From Nitrospira defluvii (GTDB lineage: Bacteria; Nitrospirota; Nitrospiria; Nitrospirales; Nitrospiraceae), in NCBI GenBank assembly GCA_000196815.1, contig FP929003.1, positions 372,001 to 436,000 on the forward strand: 64,000 nucleotides of DNA, read 5' to 3'. This document shows positions 43,712-53,473 of the stretch, in pieces. The position numbers and the translations under genes are program-made. Every line of letters starts with the position of its first letter. Within the stretch, counting starts at the first letter, position 1. Below the pieces are notes generated by a model, which was not told where the DNA came from, searched no databases, and saw only the letters and a list, made by a program, of their open reading frames with translations.

Positions 43712-44641
43712 CTAACGGGGAATTCCTGAAATTTCGACATGCACATCGACGTGGGTGTCGCTGGTTCCGGGCGGAAACGGGGGAAAGGGGTGGGCGTTGA
43801 CGACGGCCAGGACTGCCGCCTGATCGAGTTCCACATCTCCTGAACTACGTTCGACCTCGATCAACTGAGCCTCGCCGTTGGCATACAGTCGAAACCCGAT
43901 GCCCGGCATCCTGCCGATCTCTCTCCCGCGCCGAGTGGCCGCTCCATCCGGCATCCCTTTGTGGATCAGTCCCTGCAGCATCTTCCAATAGCCTTCCTGT
44001 TGTGGCAGTCCCGCGGTTCCGACCAATTCCTCTTCGTCAACTCGTCCGTCCAGTAACGCCAGGTCCGCGGATTGATGTCGAAGCGGCCCTGAACCATTGG
44101 CCATGTGGTTGGCGAAATCCGCTCGGGCTGACCGGTGATCGGCGTATCCAGGAATCGCAAGGGTCACGACGACCGTGCGTCGCACAAGGGGTTCAACGTG
44201 TAACCCCTGTCGGTGGCCGATGAGGACCTGAAGGGCGGTCGCTTTCGGGGGAGTGCCCATGGTGCCTGACAGCCGACCGAGGTCGACGGTGGCGGAATAG
44301 TGATGCCGGGAGCGATCGATTTCCAGCGGGACCACGTAGGGCGCGGAAGACGGAGTTTCAAAGACGGCGACGAGTGTGTCCCCTCGAAGAATCGTTGGTT
44401 CCGGCACATGAATCGAAACCGTCAGACTCCGGTTGACCGGCAGGGAGCCGAACAGACTATCGGCCGGCACTTCGATGTGCACGTCCCGGGGAGTGAGCTG
44501 AGGCGTCGTGCCGCTCACGAATCCGGGGCCAGCCATCACGGCGAGCATGCCGCAGAGTGCGGCGAAGGTACACCACTGTCTCACTCTACGAAGCGGGACT
44601 CGGATAGGAGGCGCAGGTAACAGCGGAGATGGCAGCGGCAT
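43712..44641 (-). CDS. Exported protein with TonB C-terminal-like domain
   Basis: The 309-residue protein has a Pro-rich start and a hydrophobic segment (about residues 24-44). It then has a beta-rich region with VDLGRLSGTMGTPPKATALQVLIG and a C-terminal domain of TonB type: GIGFRLYANGEAQLIEVERS, LDQAAVLAVVNAHPFPPFPP. Without ExbB/ExbD nearby, energy transduction cannot be claimed; many periplasmic proteins carry this domain. The start could be further in. Confidence 0.7.
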   Translation of the reverse strand: MPLPSPLLPAPPIRVPLRRVRQWCTFAALCGMLAVMAGPGFVSGTTPQLTPRDVHIEVPADSLFGSLPVNRSLTVSIHVPEPTILRGDTLVAVFETPSSAPYVVPLEIDRSRHHYSATVDLGRLSGTMGTPPKATALQVLIGHRQGLHVEPLVRRTVVVTLAIPGYADHRSARADFANHMANGSGPLRHQSADLALLDGRVDEEELVGTAGLPQQEGYWKMLQGLIHKGMPDGAATRRGREIGRMPGIGFRLYANGEAQLIEVERSSGDVELDQAAVLAVVNAHPFPPFPPGTSDTHVDVHVEISGIPR

Positions 44642-44808
44642 GGTGGGGGCGCCTGTCCGGTTGTCGGGTGTGTCGTCCCTTCCATGAGTATCACGGGGCA
44701 GGCCGGGCGCCTACTCAAATGGAAGAACCGTCATGGGCCCGGTGAGGAGGTTGCGGTTGTGGGAGGGATCAGGCAGGATGCCCCTATGCTGATGGAACGG
44801 ACGAAACG

Positions 44809-46338
44809 ATGAGCGCGGAACCTCTGATGGACCTCCCCCAGCTGCGCACTCCTTGCGTCATGGTCATCTTCGGGATCGATGGCGACCTGGCGAAGCGGAA
44901 ACTGATTCCGGCGGTCTACAATCTCATGGCCGGCCATTTTTTGCCGGAAGGGTTCGCGATCGTAGGGTTGGACCGTCCGGAGATGACGACGGCGGAGTTT
45001 CGCGAGAAGTTGGATCGGGTGATGGGCGACTATCTGCCGGCGACCGTGGACCGATCGGTCTGGCAGGCGTTGTCGGAGCGCGTGCATTACCTGGCCGGGG
45101 ATTTCCAGGAAGGCGCCACGTATCGGCGGCTGAACGAGTTGCTGCAGCAGGTCGATGCGTCCGCGGGTACCCGGGGCAACTATATCTTTTACATGGCCAC
45201 CATTCCCGGTCTGTTCGGTCAAATCGTGACGCATCTGGGAGAGTATGGTCTGACGGTCGAACGTGAGAGCGCTTGGCGTCGGGTCGTCATCGAAAAACCG
45301 TTCGGACACGACCTGGAATCGGCGCGGGCGCTGAATCACGAGCTCCAACGGGTCTTGCATGAACGGCAGATTTACCGGATCGATCACTATCTCGGGAAAG
45401 AGACGGTGCAAAATATTCTGGTCTTTCGGTTTGCCAACGGCATCTTCGAGCCGGTCTGGAATCGCCAGTACATCGACCATGTACAAATCACCGTGGCGGA
45501 GAGTCTCGGGGTGGAGCATCGGGGCCGCTATTATGAACAGGCCGGCGCGTTGCGGGATATGGTGCCGAATCACTTGCTGCAACTGCTCTGCTTTCTGGCG
45601 ATGGAACCGCCCAACTCCTTTGCCGCCGATGCCGTACGCGACGAAAAGGCCAAGGTGTTGCGCGGGGTCGTCCCACTGAGTTCGCTGGACGTGCTGCGGT
45701 TCGTCGCATTCGGGCAGTATGGCCCGGGCACGTCCGACGGGAAGGCGGTCATGGGGTATCGGTCGGAGCCGCATGTGGCGTCTGAGTCGATGACTGAGAC
45801 CTACATGGCGATGAAGCTCTTCATCGATAACTGGCGCTGGGCCGGGGTTCCGTTTTATCTCCGGACCGGAAAGCGGATGACCAGGCGGTTGACGGAGATT
45901 GTGGTGCAGTTTAAGCGGGCGCCGTTCATGTTGTTTAGAAAAACTCAGGTGGATCGATTGGTTCCGAACGTGCTCGTGATCCGCATCCAGCCTGATGAAG
46001 GCATTTCCCTGCGTTTCGATGCCAAGGTGCCGGGACCGACCGTGCGGGTCGGTACGGTGGACATGGACTTCCAGTATGCCGACTATTTCGGCAATGCCCC
46101 GCACACCGGGTACGAGACGCTGCTGCACGATGCCATGGCCGGGGACGCCACGCTGTTCCAGCGCGCCGACAATATCGAACTGGGGTGGGCGGTCGTACAA
46201 ACGATTCTCGACGTGTGGAAGTCCCTTCCCGGACCGGCGGCGTTTCCGAATTACCCGAGTGGAAGCTGGGGGCCACCGGAGGCAGAGGCGTTGTTGAAGC
46301 GTGAAGGGCGGGAGTGGTGGAATGGAGGGCAGGCCTAG
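44809..46338 (+). CDS. zwf: Glucose-6-phosphate 1-dehydrogenase
   Basis: Zwf makes NADPH by oxidising glucose 6-phosphate. The protein (509 residues) has [19 protein letters not shown] for NADP binding, [10 protein letters not shown] and the active-site motif [15 protein letters not shown]. Its length is as expected. The usual partners (pgl, gnd) are not visible here. msrA follows 32 bases later. Confidence 0.96.
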   Translation: MSAEPLMDLPQLRTPCVMVIFGIDGDLAKRKLIPAVYNLMAGHFLPEGFAIVGLDRPEMTTAEFREKLDRVMGDYLPATVDRSVWQALSERVHYLAGDFQEGATYRRLNELLQQVDASAGTRGNYIFYMATIPGLFGQIVTHLGEYGLTVERESAWRRVVIEKPFGHDLESARALNHELQRVLHERQIYRIDHYLGKETVQNILVFRFANGIFEPVWNRQYIDHVQITVAESLGVEHRGRYYEQAGALRDMVPNHLLQLLCFLAMEPPNSFAADAVRDEKAKVLRGVVPLSSLDVLRFVAFGQYGPGTSDGKAVMGYRSEPHVASESMTETYMAMKLFIDNWRWAGVPFYLRTGKRMTRRLTEIVVQFKRAPFMLFRKTQVDRLVPNVLVIRIQPDEGISLRFDAKVPGPTVRVGTVDMDFQYADYFGNAPHTGYETLLHDAMAGDATLFQRADNIELGWAVVQTILDVWKSLPGPAAFPNYPSGSWGPPEAEALLKREGREWWNGGQA

Positions 46339-46370
46339 CCTGCCGGTGCGAGTCAACGACGAGGTGGGAC

Positions 46371-46916
46371 ATGGGGCAGGAAACGATGGACATCGCCACA
46401 TTGGCAGGGGGCTGTTTTTGGTGTCTTGAAGCCGTATACGACCAGGTGAAAGGGGTGCAGTCGGTCGAGTCGGGATATATCGGCGGGCAGGTGGATGCCC
46501 CTACATATGAACAGGTGTGTAGCGGGCACACGGGGCATGCGGAGGCCGTGCGGATCACCTTCGATCCGCGGCTGGTGACGTTTCGTGATCTCTTGAACGT
46601 ATTTTTCGTGATTCATGATCCGACGACGCGCAATCGGCAGGGCAACGACATCGGAACGCAGTATCGATCCGGCATCTTTTATCACTCGCCGGAGCAACAG
46701 CAGATTGCTCAGGAAGTGATGGCTGCCGTCACGCGGGAGGGCGTCTATCCCAATCCGATTGTGACCGAAGTGGTGCCGGCGAGTCAGTGGTACGAGGCCG
46801 AAGCCTATCACCAGGAATATTTTGCACGGAATCCGTTTGAGGGGTACTGCGCCTACGTCGTCGGGCCAAAAGTGGCCAAGTTTCGTCAGCGCTATGCGTC
46901 GTTGCTCAAAGCCTAA
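46371..46916 (+). CDS. msrA: Peptide methionine sulfoxide reductase MsrA
   Basis: MsrA reduces methionine S-sulfoxide. The catalytic motif GGCFWCLE places the nucleophile at C15. SGYIGG, HTGHAEAVRITFDP, IGTQYRSGIFYH and YHQEYFARNP are all present in 181 residues. ATG 46371 is preferred because GAGGTGGG lies just before it; ATG 46386 also has an AGGAAA. It may share a transcript with zwf, a source of NADPH. Confidence 0.95.
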   Translation: MGQETMDIATLAGGCFWCLEAVYDQVKGVQSVESGYIGGQVDAPTYEQVCSGHTGHAEAVRITFDPRLVTFRDLLNVFFVIHDPTTRNRQGNDIGTQYRSGIFYHSPEQQQIAQEVMAAVTREGVYPNPIVTEVVPASQWYEAEAYHQEYFARNPFEGYCAYVVGPKVAKFRQRYASLLKA

Positions 46917-46940
46917 CGCCGGGCGAGGAGGGTTCTGTCG

Positions 46941-47378
46941 CTACGAAGGTTTGAACAGGCGCAGCATTCCGTCCCGAATGTCCTGAAGGATGCTGGGCTG
47001 TTGAGTGATGTGGTGTCGTTTGACGAGAAGTTCCGCTTGCGGCGGGCAAAACGGCCACTCGATGGTGCTTTTACCTTGGACCTGGGCGATGATCACCTCG
47101 CCCGACTCATCTTCTGAGGGAGAATGGGTCACAATGAGCGGGTCTTTCGGATCGAGCATGCAGGTCGCCTCGTAGCCGACCTGCCGGTAGCGGTCAGGTT
47201 CAAAGAGCGATACCTTGTGGGCTCCGCTGGAGAAGACGGTATCACCCTCGCGAATCGGCCCTTCCGGCGCAAGGGAATACAGCAACATCGGGGTGAGGAT
47301 AATCACGCCGGCTGCGGCCGCGATCGACCAGAGCGGGGGTTCGGCTCCAGGCCGGCGGGATGGTGTGGACCGCTTCAT
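46941..47378 (-). CDS. Membrane-anchored hypothetical protein
   Basis: From ATG 47378 (AAGGAGG upstream) the 145-residue protein has a basic start and one membrane segment (about residues 17-36), then a soluble domain with YEATCMLDPKDPLIVTHSPS and FCPPQAELLVKRH. The domain is probably outside the cytoplasm. The family is unknown. It is convergent with msrA. Confidence 0.65.
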   Translation of the reverse strand: MKRSTPSRRPGAEPPLWSIAAAAGVIILTPMLLYSLAPEGPIREGDTVFSSGAHKVSLFEPDRYRQVGYEATCMLDPKDPLIVTHSPSEDESGEVIIAQVQGKSTIEWPFCPPQAELLVKRHHITQQPSILQDIRDGMLRLFKPS

Positions 47379-47500
47379 GTCACTCGCCGGCCTCCTTGAA
47401 TGGGACTTGCGTCCCCGTAGCAAACTGATTCACACTCACGTTCCCGCGCACCTCGGTCATCTTACCCGATGCGACGGAGAAAGGCGCGCCGCAACAGTCC

Positions 47501-47644
47501 ATGGTCTATTGTCCGATGTGTTCAGGTGAGGCCAAGCGAGTGCCCCGTCATGGTTGGCGGGATTTTTTTATGCATCTCATCGGGTTTTATCCATTTCGCT
47601 GCACCATTTGCGTCTACCGGTTTCGTCTCCGCCGTCGAACCTAG
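47501..47644 (+). CDS. 47-residue zinc-ribbon protein, copy A
   Basis: The product begins MVYCPMCSGEAKRV. It has C4-x2-C7 and C34-x2-C37, with the hydrophobic link RDFFMHLIGFYPFRC between the pairs, and a basic C-terminus. Length, cysteine positions and the FF-x-x-LIG-(F/Y)-YP-(F/Y)-RC segment are shared with the gene at 47864-48007. No strong ribosome site is seen. The conserved pair is the evidence that both are real. Confidence 0.65.
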   Translation: MVYCPMCSGEAKRVPRHGWRDFFMHLIGFYPFRCTICVYRFRLRRRT

Positions 47645-47863
47645 CCGGGCGAAGTCCGGCACACTGCCGTGCCCGGCACGTCTGCGCACTGATCGAGCAA
47701 CCGGGATCGTGTCACATTGAGACGAATGCCGTAGCCGAGTAACGACGGGCACGTCGTGCAAACTAGACTTGCATGGCCCTAGGATGTTTCAGTAGGATGT
47801 TTCCTTCCAAAACCAGGGCCATTGGAAGCAGTGGACCGGATGTTCACCACGTGAGAGTGTAAG

Positions 47864-48007
47864 ATGTCGTACTGCGGCAAATGTTCAGGGTATACGAAAC
47901 GTTCCCGCCGCCAAGGCCTGTTGGATTTTTTCTTCTTCCTGATCGGCTACTATCCCTATCGGTGCTTGCGCTGCGGCCGTCGCACCCATCTCCGCCAGCG
48001 TGTCTGA
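47864..48007 (+). CDS. 47-residue zinc-ribbon protein, copy B
   Basis: MSYCGKCSGYTKRSRRQGLL opens the product; C4, C7, C34 and C37 form two knuckles, with DFFFFLIGYYPYRC between. It has the same length as copy A and is identical at roughly half the positions. Copies lie 219 bases apart in the same direction. The function is unknown; a nucleic-acid-binding or membrane-associated role is possible given the basic ends and the aromatic centre. Confidence 0.68.
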   Translation: MSYCGKCSGYTKRSRRQGLLDFFFFLIGYYPYRCLRCGRRTHLRQRV

Positions 48008-48151
48008 CGTCCGGTACTGTTCCGGCGATTCCTTCCAGTGATGTTTCGCATCCTGCGGGGTATTCTGCTATGCCACTCGGCGTGGACCATCTGAGTTTTC
48101 GCATGCCAACCGGGTTGTTCCACTGCCTGCTCTAGGCCGCAGCGCGTCAGG

Positions 48152-49027
48152 CTAGAGCAAATCGTCTTCAGCGTCACTCGCGGCCGGGTCTGTCGGGGAG
48201 GCGTCTGCCTTGAGGGATGAGAAGTCGAACAGGGTTCGATCCAGGAGCAGCGATGGTGCAATATTGCCGAGGGCGGCAAACATGCTGTCGTTGGAGCCGG
48301 GAAACCGTTGATCCCAGTCCTGCAGGAGGGCCTTGACCTGTTTCCGCTTGAGGTCCTCCTGTGAGCCGCAGAGGTCGCAGGGGATGATCGGAAACTGGAG
48401 CAAGGCGGCGTACCGTGCCAGATCGGCTTCCTTCACATAAGCCAGGGGGCGGATGACCACATGGCGGCCGCTCTTGGAGCGCAGCTTGGGCGGCATGGCC
48501 TTCATCTTGCCGGTGAACAACAGATTCAGCAGCAGCGTTTCCAGGATGTCGTTGCGGTGATGGCCAAGGGCAATCTTCGTGGCGCCCAGTTCCGTGGCCA
48601 GCCGGTAGAGATGGCCGCGCCGGAGGCGCGAGCAGAGTGAACAGGTGGTTTGGCCTTCGGGGATGAGGCGTTTGACGACGGAGTAGGTATCGCGTGTTTC
48701 GATATGGAAGGGCACGCCGCGCCTGGTCAGGTACTCCGGAAGGACATGGGCGGGGAACCCCGGTTGCTTCTGATCCAGGTTGACGGCAATGATGTCGAAA
48801 TGAATCGGCGCGCGACTGCGGATCGACAAGAGGATCTCCAGGAGGCCATGACTGTCTTTCCCGCCGGAAAGACACACCATGACCTTGTCGCCGTCCTCGA
48901 TCATGCGGTAGTCGGCAATGGCTTGTCCCACCAGGCGACAAAGGCGGGTTTGCATGCGTTCGATCTCGTCGGAAGGTCTGGTCGGCTGCACGGGGCTTGC
49001 GGATGTCGGCATCATTGTAGGCTGCAT
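48152..49027 (-). CDS. ttcA: TtcA-type tRNA 2-thiocytidine synthetase
   Basis: TtcA adenylates and thiolates C32 in tRNA using a Fe-S cluster. The PP-loop [11 protein letters not shown], the cluster cysteines in [29 protein letters not shown] and [14 protein letters not shown] are in the expected order. The product has about 291 residues from ATG 49027; ATG 49012 is equally possible and ATG 49084 would add an unlike stretch. It is divergent from the phosphatase-like gene. Confidence 0.9.
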   Translation of the reverse strand: MQPTMMPTSASPVQPTRPSDEIERMQTRLCRLVGQAIADYRMIEDGDKVMVCLSGGKDSHGLLEILLSIRSRAPIHFDIIAVNLDQKQPGFPAHVLPEYLTRRGVPFHIETRDTYSVVKRLIPEGQTTCSLCSRLRRGHLYRLATELGATKIALGHHRNDILETLLLNLLFTGKMKAMPPKLRSKSGRHVVIRPLAYVKEADLARYAALLQFPIIPCDLCGSQEDLKRKQVKALLQDWDQRFPGSNDSMFAALGNIAPSLLLDRTLFDFSSLKADASPTDPAASDAEDDLL

Positions 49028-49105
49028 GGCCCGGCATTGTAGCGCAACCGGGGCCGTGATTGGGATAGTCGTCGCCGGGGGCATTCAGACTGACGGGTTG
49101 AGGCG

Positions 49106-49573
49106 ATGACGTCGATTCTCTTCGTGTGCTCGGGCAATATTTTCAGAAGCCTCGTGGCTGAATATGCGTTGAAGGCTCACCTCGGCTCACGGGCCGGGTA
49201 CATCATCGGCTCTGCCGGCATCGAGGCGTCACCGCAGGAGATCCATCCCGTGGTCCTGGCCGGCCTTCTTGAGAAGGGGGTCGATCCATCCCGCCACCGT
49301 CAGCGGAAACTGACGCGCGACTTGATCGAGGCTACGACTGTCATTGTGGCCATGGGCAGGAACCATCAGTCATGGATTCGCGGGGAATTCGGACGGGAGG
49401 TCCCTCTCTTCAATCACGTATGTTACGGAATCGATCAGCCGATTCTGGACGTGCATGAGATCATCCCAGACTGGAGGGATCAGCCGGATCAATCACGTGA
49501 TTATCTGCGGTTGGTCATCGACCACATCTGGGATGGAGTGCCCCATCTGCTCGATCGTCTGCCCGCCCTGTAA
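49106..49573 (+). CDS. Low-molecular-weight phosphatase/arsenate reductase family protein
   Basis: The N-terminal motif FVCSGNIFRS supplies C8-x5-R14, the catalytic loop of the low-molecular-weight tyrosine phosphatase fold. The common second cysteine (CxGNxCRS) is Phe here. The C-terminal aspartate loop is less clear, with LDVHEIIPDW in its place. Protein tyrosine phosphatase activity is likely but the substrate is unknown. There are 155 residues, the normal length. Confidence 0.8.
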   Translation: MTSILFVCSGNIFRSLVAEYALKAHLGSRAGYIIGSAGIEASPQEIHPVVLAGLLEKGVDPSRHRQRKLTRDLIEATTVIVAMGRNHQSWIRGEFGREVPLFNHVCYGIDQPILDVHEIIPDWRDQPDQSRDYLRLVIDHIWDGVPHLLDRLPAL

Positions 49574-49756
49574 TCCGTAACCGGTATTCCCTGCAGTCCC
49601 AAAATGAGGTGGCTGGTTCGACTGGCTCACTGTCCGCGGGTTTTCCCTGAGTGGCACATCGTTAGTCAAGGGAGACCGCCCTGCATAATTTCCATCAGCT
49701 GCTATAGTTGAAACAGAACAAAACGGCGCCGATCGGGGCTTTTTGGTGGTTGAACG

Positions 49757-50818
49757 ATGGGGCGGACAAAGAATCATCGAGGACAAGGCATCGGCGCGAC
49801 CGATCCCGCCCCGGTTTGGGCGGAGTGGAGCGACGAACAGCTCCTCGATCTGCGCATGTGCGACCTGGACCTGCGCCTGGAAGGGACCTTCTATCAAGAG
49901 CCTATTGCGCAGCTCTCTCGTGAGTTGGCGGCGCGCAGGCTTACCTTCCGGCCACACTTCTGGATCTCCGACGAATGGTTCACGCCGGACGGTGTGCCCG
50001 GCATTGCCGTGCCGTTTTATCTCGCGCATCCCCGGCTGGCAAAACTGGAAGCGACGCAGATGTTGGAAGTGGAAGGCGGCACCAGGGACTGGTGCATGCG
50101 GATCCTCCGGCACGAGGCCGGTCACGCCATTGAAAACGCCTACCTGCTCCGTCGTCGTCGCCGTCGCCAGAAACTCTTCGGACGTTCCTCCCAGCCCTAT
50201 CCCGAGTATTACACGCCGCGCCCCTATAGCCGGAGTTTCGTGCGCCACCTGGATGTCTGGTATGCCCAGAGCCATCCGGATGAAGATTTCGCGGAAACCT
50301 TTGCCGTGTGGCTGGATCCGCACTCGCTCTGGAAGGAACGGTATCGAGGCTGGCCGGTCATGAAGAAGCTGGATTTCATGGATCGACTCATGGGCGAGTT
50401 GGCGGGTACGACACCGGTCGTCACCGGACGGCAATTGCTGGATCCGCTCCCGCGCATCTATAAGACTCTCCGGGATCACTACGAGGAGAAGCGTAAGCAC
50501 TACGGAATCGGCCGCACGCCGTCGTACGATACCGACTTAAAGAAGCTGTTTTCCGACGGGCCGGCCTACGCAAAAAATCCCAGCGCCGCCGAGTTCCTCC
50601 GTCGCACGAGAAAAGAAATCCGCCGCCGGGTCGCCGAGTGGACCGGCGAATATCAGTACACCATCGATCAGGTGTTGGAAGGCATGATCGAACGATGTCA
50701 GGCGTCGAAATTACACCTGACCCAGCATAAAGAGCAGGCCAAGCTGGATTTTGCGATCCTCCTGACGGTGCAGACCATGAACTATCTGCACAGCGGCCGG
50801 CACAAGGTGGCACTATGA
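49757..50818 (+). CDS. HEAGH zinc metallopeptidase-like protein
   Basis: The 353-residue protein has the zincin motif HEAGH at 119-123 and a downstream DFAETFAVWLDP, which may give the third ligand and stabilise the site as in other HExxH enzymes. The C-terminal half is helical and basic. Its stop overlaps the start of an ATP-grasp gene (ATGA), so the two products probably act together. Putative zinc-binding peptidases next to ATP-grasp ligases are known to me as a recurring but uncharacterised pairing. Confidence 0.75.
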   Translation: MGRTKNHRGQGIGATDPAPVWAEWSDEQLLDLRMCDLDLRLEGTFYQEPIAQLSRELAARRLTFRPHFWISDEWFTPDGVPGIAVPFYLAHPRLAKLEATQMLEVEGGTRDWCMRILRHEAGHAIENAYLLRRRRRRQKLFGRSSQPYPEYYTPRPYSRSFVRHLDVWYAQSHPDEDFAETFAVWLDPHSLWKERYRGWPVMKKLDFMDRLMGELAGTTPVVTGRQLLDPLPRIYKTLRDHYEEKRKHYGIGRTPSYDTDLKKLFSDGPAYAKNPSAAEFLRRTRKEIRRRVAEWTGEYQYTIDQVLEGMIERCQASKLHLTQHKEQAKLDFAILLTVQTMNYLHSGRHKVAL

Positions 50819-51837
50819 GACGATTGCGCGTGCTTGTGTTGATGCATAAAGATCTTGTCCCTCCCGACCAACTGAACGGACAGCACCTTGAAGGGGCGGC
50901 CTGGAAAACCGAATACGATGTCGTATCCACCCTTCGGAAGCTCGGCCATGAGGTGCAGCCGCTCGGGGTCAAGAGCGATCTGGAAGTGATTCGTGCGGCC
51001 GTCGAGGATTGGAAGCCCCATATCGCGTTTAATTTGCTGGAGGAGTTCGACGGGCGGGCGGTCTACGACCAGAACGTGGTGTCCTACCTCGAGTTGATGC
51101 GCATCCCCTACACCGGCTGCAATCCACGCGGCCTCATGCTGGCGCGGGACAAGGCGTTGGCGAAGCAGGTGATGTCGTACCATCGTATTCCGTACCCGGA
51201 GTTCATGGTGGTGCCTTTGCATCGCATGGTGCGGCGACCCAAATACCTGCCCTTCCCGTTGATCGTGAAGTCGATCAGCGAAGAGGCTTCACTCGGAATT
51301 TCGCAGGCCTCTATCGTCGATGACGATGAGAAACTGCGGGAACGGGTGGCCTTCATCCACGACAATGTCGGCACCGGAGCCTTGGTCGAGCGCTATATCG
51401 AAGGACGAGAGCTGTATGTCGGGGTCATGGGCAATGCGCATCTGCAAGTGTTTCCGGTCTGGGAACTCGTGATGGACAAGATGCCTGAGGAGGCCCGCCG
51501 CATCGCGACGGAGCGGGTAAAGTGGAGCCGCAAATACCAGGACAAGTACGGCATCTGCTCGTGCGAAGCGAGGAACCTCCCGGACGGCGTCGTCGACCAT
51601 GTCCAGCATCTGGCCAAGCGCGTCTATCGCGCATTGGGGCTGAGCGGCTACGCTCGCATCGATATGCGGATGGATCAAGACGGCAACGTGTACGTGCTTG
51701 AAGCCAATCCCAATCCTCAGATCGCCAGCGGCGAAGATTTCGCCGACTCGGCCGAAAAAGCCGACCTCGCCTACAAAGACCTCCTGCAGGAATTGTTGCA
51801 TGTGGGGCTCCGATGGCGCCCCGCCCAAGCCGCGTAG
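50815..51837 (+). CDS. ATP-grasp ligase, D-Ala-D-Ala-ligase-like
   Basis: The 340-residue protein has the N-terminal Rossmann-like part (VLVLMHKDLVPP, HIAFNLLEEFDG), the ATP-binding lysine region FPLIVKSISEEASLGISQ and LVERYIEGRELYVGVMG. The metal-binding DMRMDQDGNVYVLEANPNP follows. It is of the D-alanine-D-alanine ligase type, but the cell-wall enzyme is usually encoded with mur genes; here it is coupled to a metallopeptidase gene. It may form a peptide bond in a small metabolite or on a protein end. Confidence 0.85.
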   Translation: MRRLRVLVLMHKDLVPPDQLNGQHLEGAAWKTEYDVVSTLRKLGHEVQPLGVKSDLEVIRAAVEDWKPHIAFNLLEEFDGRAVYDQNVVSYLELMRIPYTGCNPRGLMLARDKALAKQVMSYHRIPYPEFMVVPLHRMVRRPKYLPFPLIVKSISEEASLGISQASIVDDDEKLRERVAFIHDNVGTGALVERYIEGRELYVGVMGNAHLQVFPVWELVMDKMPEEARRIATERVKWSRKYQDKYGICSCEARNLPDGVVDHVQHLAKRVYRALGLSGYARIDMRMDQDGNVYVLEANPNPQIASGEDFADSAEKADLAYKDLLQELLHVGLRWRPAQAA

Positions 51838-51841
51838 CGGG

Positions 51842-52190
51842 TGTTGAAACGGGTTTGCGGCTGCGTTCTCGCGTCGCTCAGGCCCTCACCGTACTGCTCA
51901 AGTACGCCTCGTGCCCTCACTTGCTGCGGCCTTGCCGCAAGACCCGTTTGAACATCCGCTAGGGCAGCCGCTGAAACGGTTCCCCAGCTTCGTTCTCGTC
52001 TCGCTCCGAGGCTCAACGTACCGCAAGGGTACGCCTCGCCTCCTCGCTTTGCTGCGGCCTTGCTGGAAACCCGTTTAAGCGGCTGTGGAATCTGAAACCG
52101 AAGGGTTTGCGGCTGCGTTCTCGCATCGCTCAGGCCCTCACCGTACTGCTCAAGTACGCCTCGGGCCCTCACTTGCTGCGGTCTTGATTA
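51842..52190. repeat. Three tandem copies of a palindromic intergenic repeat
   Basis: Copies begin near 51842, 51967 and 52095 and are each about 100-115 bases. They share GGCTGCGTTCTCG, a central GTACTGCTCAAGTAC palindrome with CGCCTCG, then CTTGCTGCGG and a closing CCCGTTT that pairs with the opening AAACGGG. The first and third are nearly identical; the second is divergent. The rest of 51838-52280 has no gene. Confidence 0.8.
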
Positions 52191-52280
52191 CCCGGCCATT
52201 CTTGCTCCGAAGCCCCCTGTTTTCCAACCGACAGTCAATTGTCGCCCAGTCAGATCGGTTAGAGTGTGAGGGGCTTGAGG

Positions 52281-52832
52281 TTATGGCCCCCAGCGGATGC
52301 CGAAGAGCAACGCGACGCTGGTGTTGTCGTCAGGAACCGGGGCCGAGAGGGTGATGTGGTGTAGGTTGACCATGAGGGTGGTCGAGAAGGCGATTTTGGG
52401 GCCGACCTGATATTCCAGCGACATGCCCAGGGGAATGAAATGGCTCGTGTCGTTGCGATCGACTTTGGTGGGTCCGTTGCCCCTGTTGAGGTCCGCGTGG
52501 AGAATGCCTAGTCCCGCGAACGGCACCAGATTGAATCCGCTATTCAGGCGAAGATGATACTTCGCGACTCCCGCGATGCCGATCTGTGTCAGGTCCCCGA
52601 CCGGCGTGAAGAGCGCCATCCCGCCGAACGAAAAATTCTGGTCCATGTAGTAATCGAGTCCGAAGCCGAGCGCGAAGGTGGTGTCGTTGGTGGTGCCGCT
52701 CCACAGGCCGAGATCGGTGCTGAAGCCCCAGCGTGGTTCCTGCACCTCTGCGGCTGTGGTCGGTGCAACCCAGTGAATGCCGAGGAAGGTGAGGCCGATG
52801 AGCAGCGCTCGAATACGTCGCATAGGTGTCAT
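52281..52832 (-). CDS. Outer-membrane beta-barrel protein
   Basis: The 183-residue protein has a signal peptide (cleavage near PTTAAEVQ), then alternating hydrophobic strands with many Gly and aromatic residues (FALGFGLDYYMDQNFSFGG, YHLRLNSGFNLVPFAG), ending in FGIRWGP. This fits a small eight-stranded barrel of the OmpW/OmpX style. The cargo is unknown. Confidence 0.75.
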   Translation of the reverse strand: MTPMRRIRALLIGLTFLGIHWVAPTTAAEVQEPRWGFSTDLGLWSGTTNDTTFALGFGLDYYMDQNFSFGGMALFTPVGDLTQIGIAGVAKYHLRLNSGFNLVPFAGLGILHADLNRGNGPTKVDRNDTSHFIPLGMSLEYQVGPKIAFSTTLMVNLHHITLSAPVPDDNTSVALLFGIRWGP

Positions 52833-52978
52833 GGTTCTCCATCTCGCGGTGATGAGGCTTTATGTAGCATAGGCCCTTCCGGCGGACAAGCAATCGACGC
52901 CCGGTGCTGGTGTCCCGTCCAGGGTTGTCAACGCGCGCGGGCCTCCAGTATGCTTGGACCCCTTTCGGGAGGATGAGT

Positions 52979-53473
52979 ATGCCAAAAGGAGCCATGACGC
53001 CGGCCGAAGTCGCCGACGCCTTGTACAAGCTGATTCCACGCCGGGTTTCGGTTGAGCTGTTGAGCGAATATGGCATTGAGGGCCAGGAAGAGCATGAGGA
53101 GACGATGACGCGGGAGCTCCTCTCGTTCACGCTCTACTGGGTTCATGCGGCCGTCAATGCCCACATTCCACGGAAGTACCGCGAAGTACTGTTTCAGCGG
53201 GTGCTGGAATTGATTCAGGCGGATTGGGCCGCGACGTTCAAGCTCGAGTCGGTGAAGTGGGAGAACTATCTGATCGAAATGGAAGAACGGCGCGCGCTCT
53301 ATGCGCCGGTGGGGGACTACGAAGGCGGCGCCATCGCCGCCTCCGAGGAAATCTCAGATCTGCTCGAAAATCAGGGTCTGATTCAGCCGGAGGATCGGCC
53401 GAAGTTACTCGTGCTCCTGCCCGATCTGGTGCCTCTGGATAAGTACCAGGAGTTGCTGAGCCAGTGCGTGTAG
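52979..53473 (+). CDS. Hypothetical 164-residue protein
   Basis: ATG 52979 has GGAGG 6 bases upstream, which excludes ATG 52973. The protein begins MPKGAMTPAEVADALYKLIP and is largely helical, with no signal peptide, and contains HEETMTRELLSFTLYWVHAAV. I do not recognise the family. Confidence 0.65.
   Translation: MPKGAMTPAEVADALYKLIPRRVSVELLSEYGIEGQEEHEETMTRELLSFTLYWVHAAVNAHIPRKYREVLFQRVLELIQADWAATFKLESVKWENYLIEMEERRALYAPVGDYEGGAIAASEEISDLLENQGLIQPEDRPKLLVLLPDLVPLDKYQELLSQCV

Noticed and set aside
47544..47569. Terminator-like stem CCCGTCA/TGGCGGG followed by seven T
   Set aside because: It lies inside the coding region of the 47-residue zinc-ribbon protein at 47501-47644, where the T-run encodes Phe residues; there is no plus-strand gene ending just before it.
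51771..52172. Minus-strand frame with a repeated RARGVLEQYGEGLSDARTQPQT peptide
   Set aside because: The peptide repeat only reflects the intergenic DNA repeats at 51842-52190 and the end of the ATP-grasp gene.
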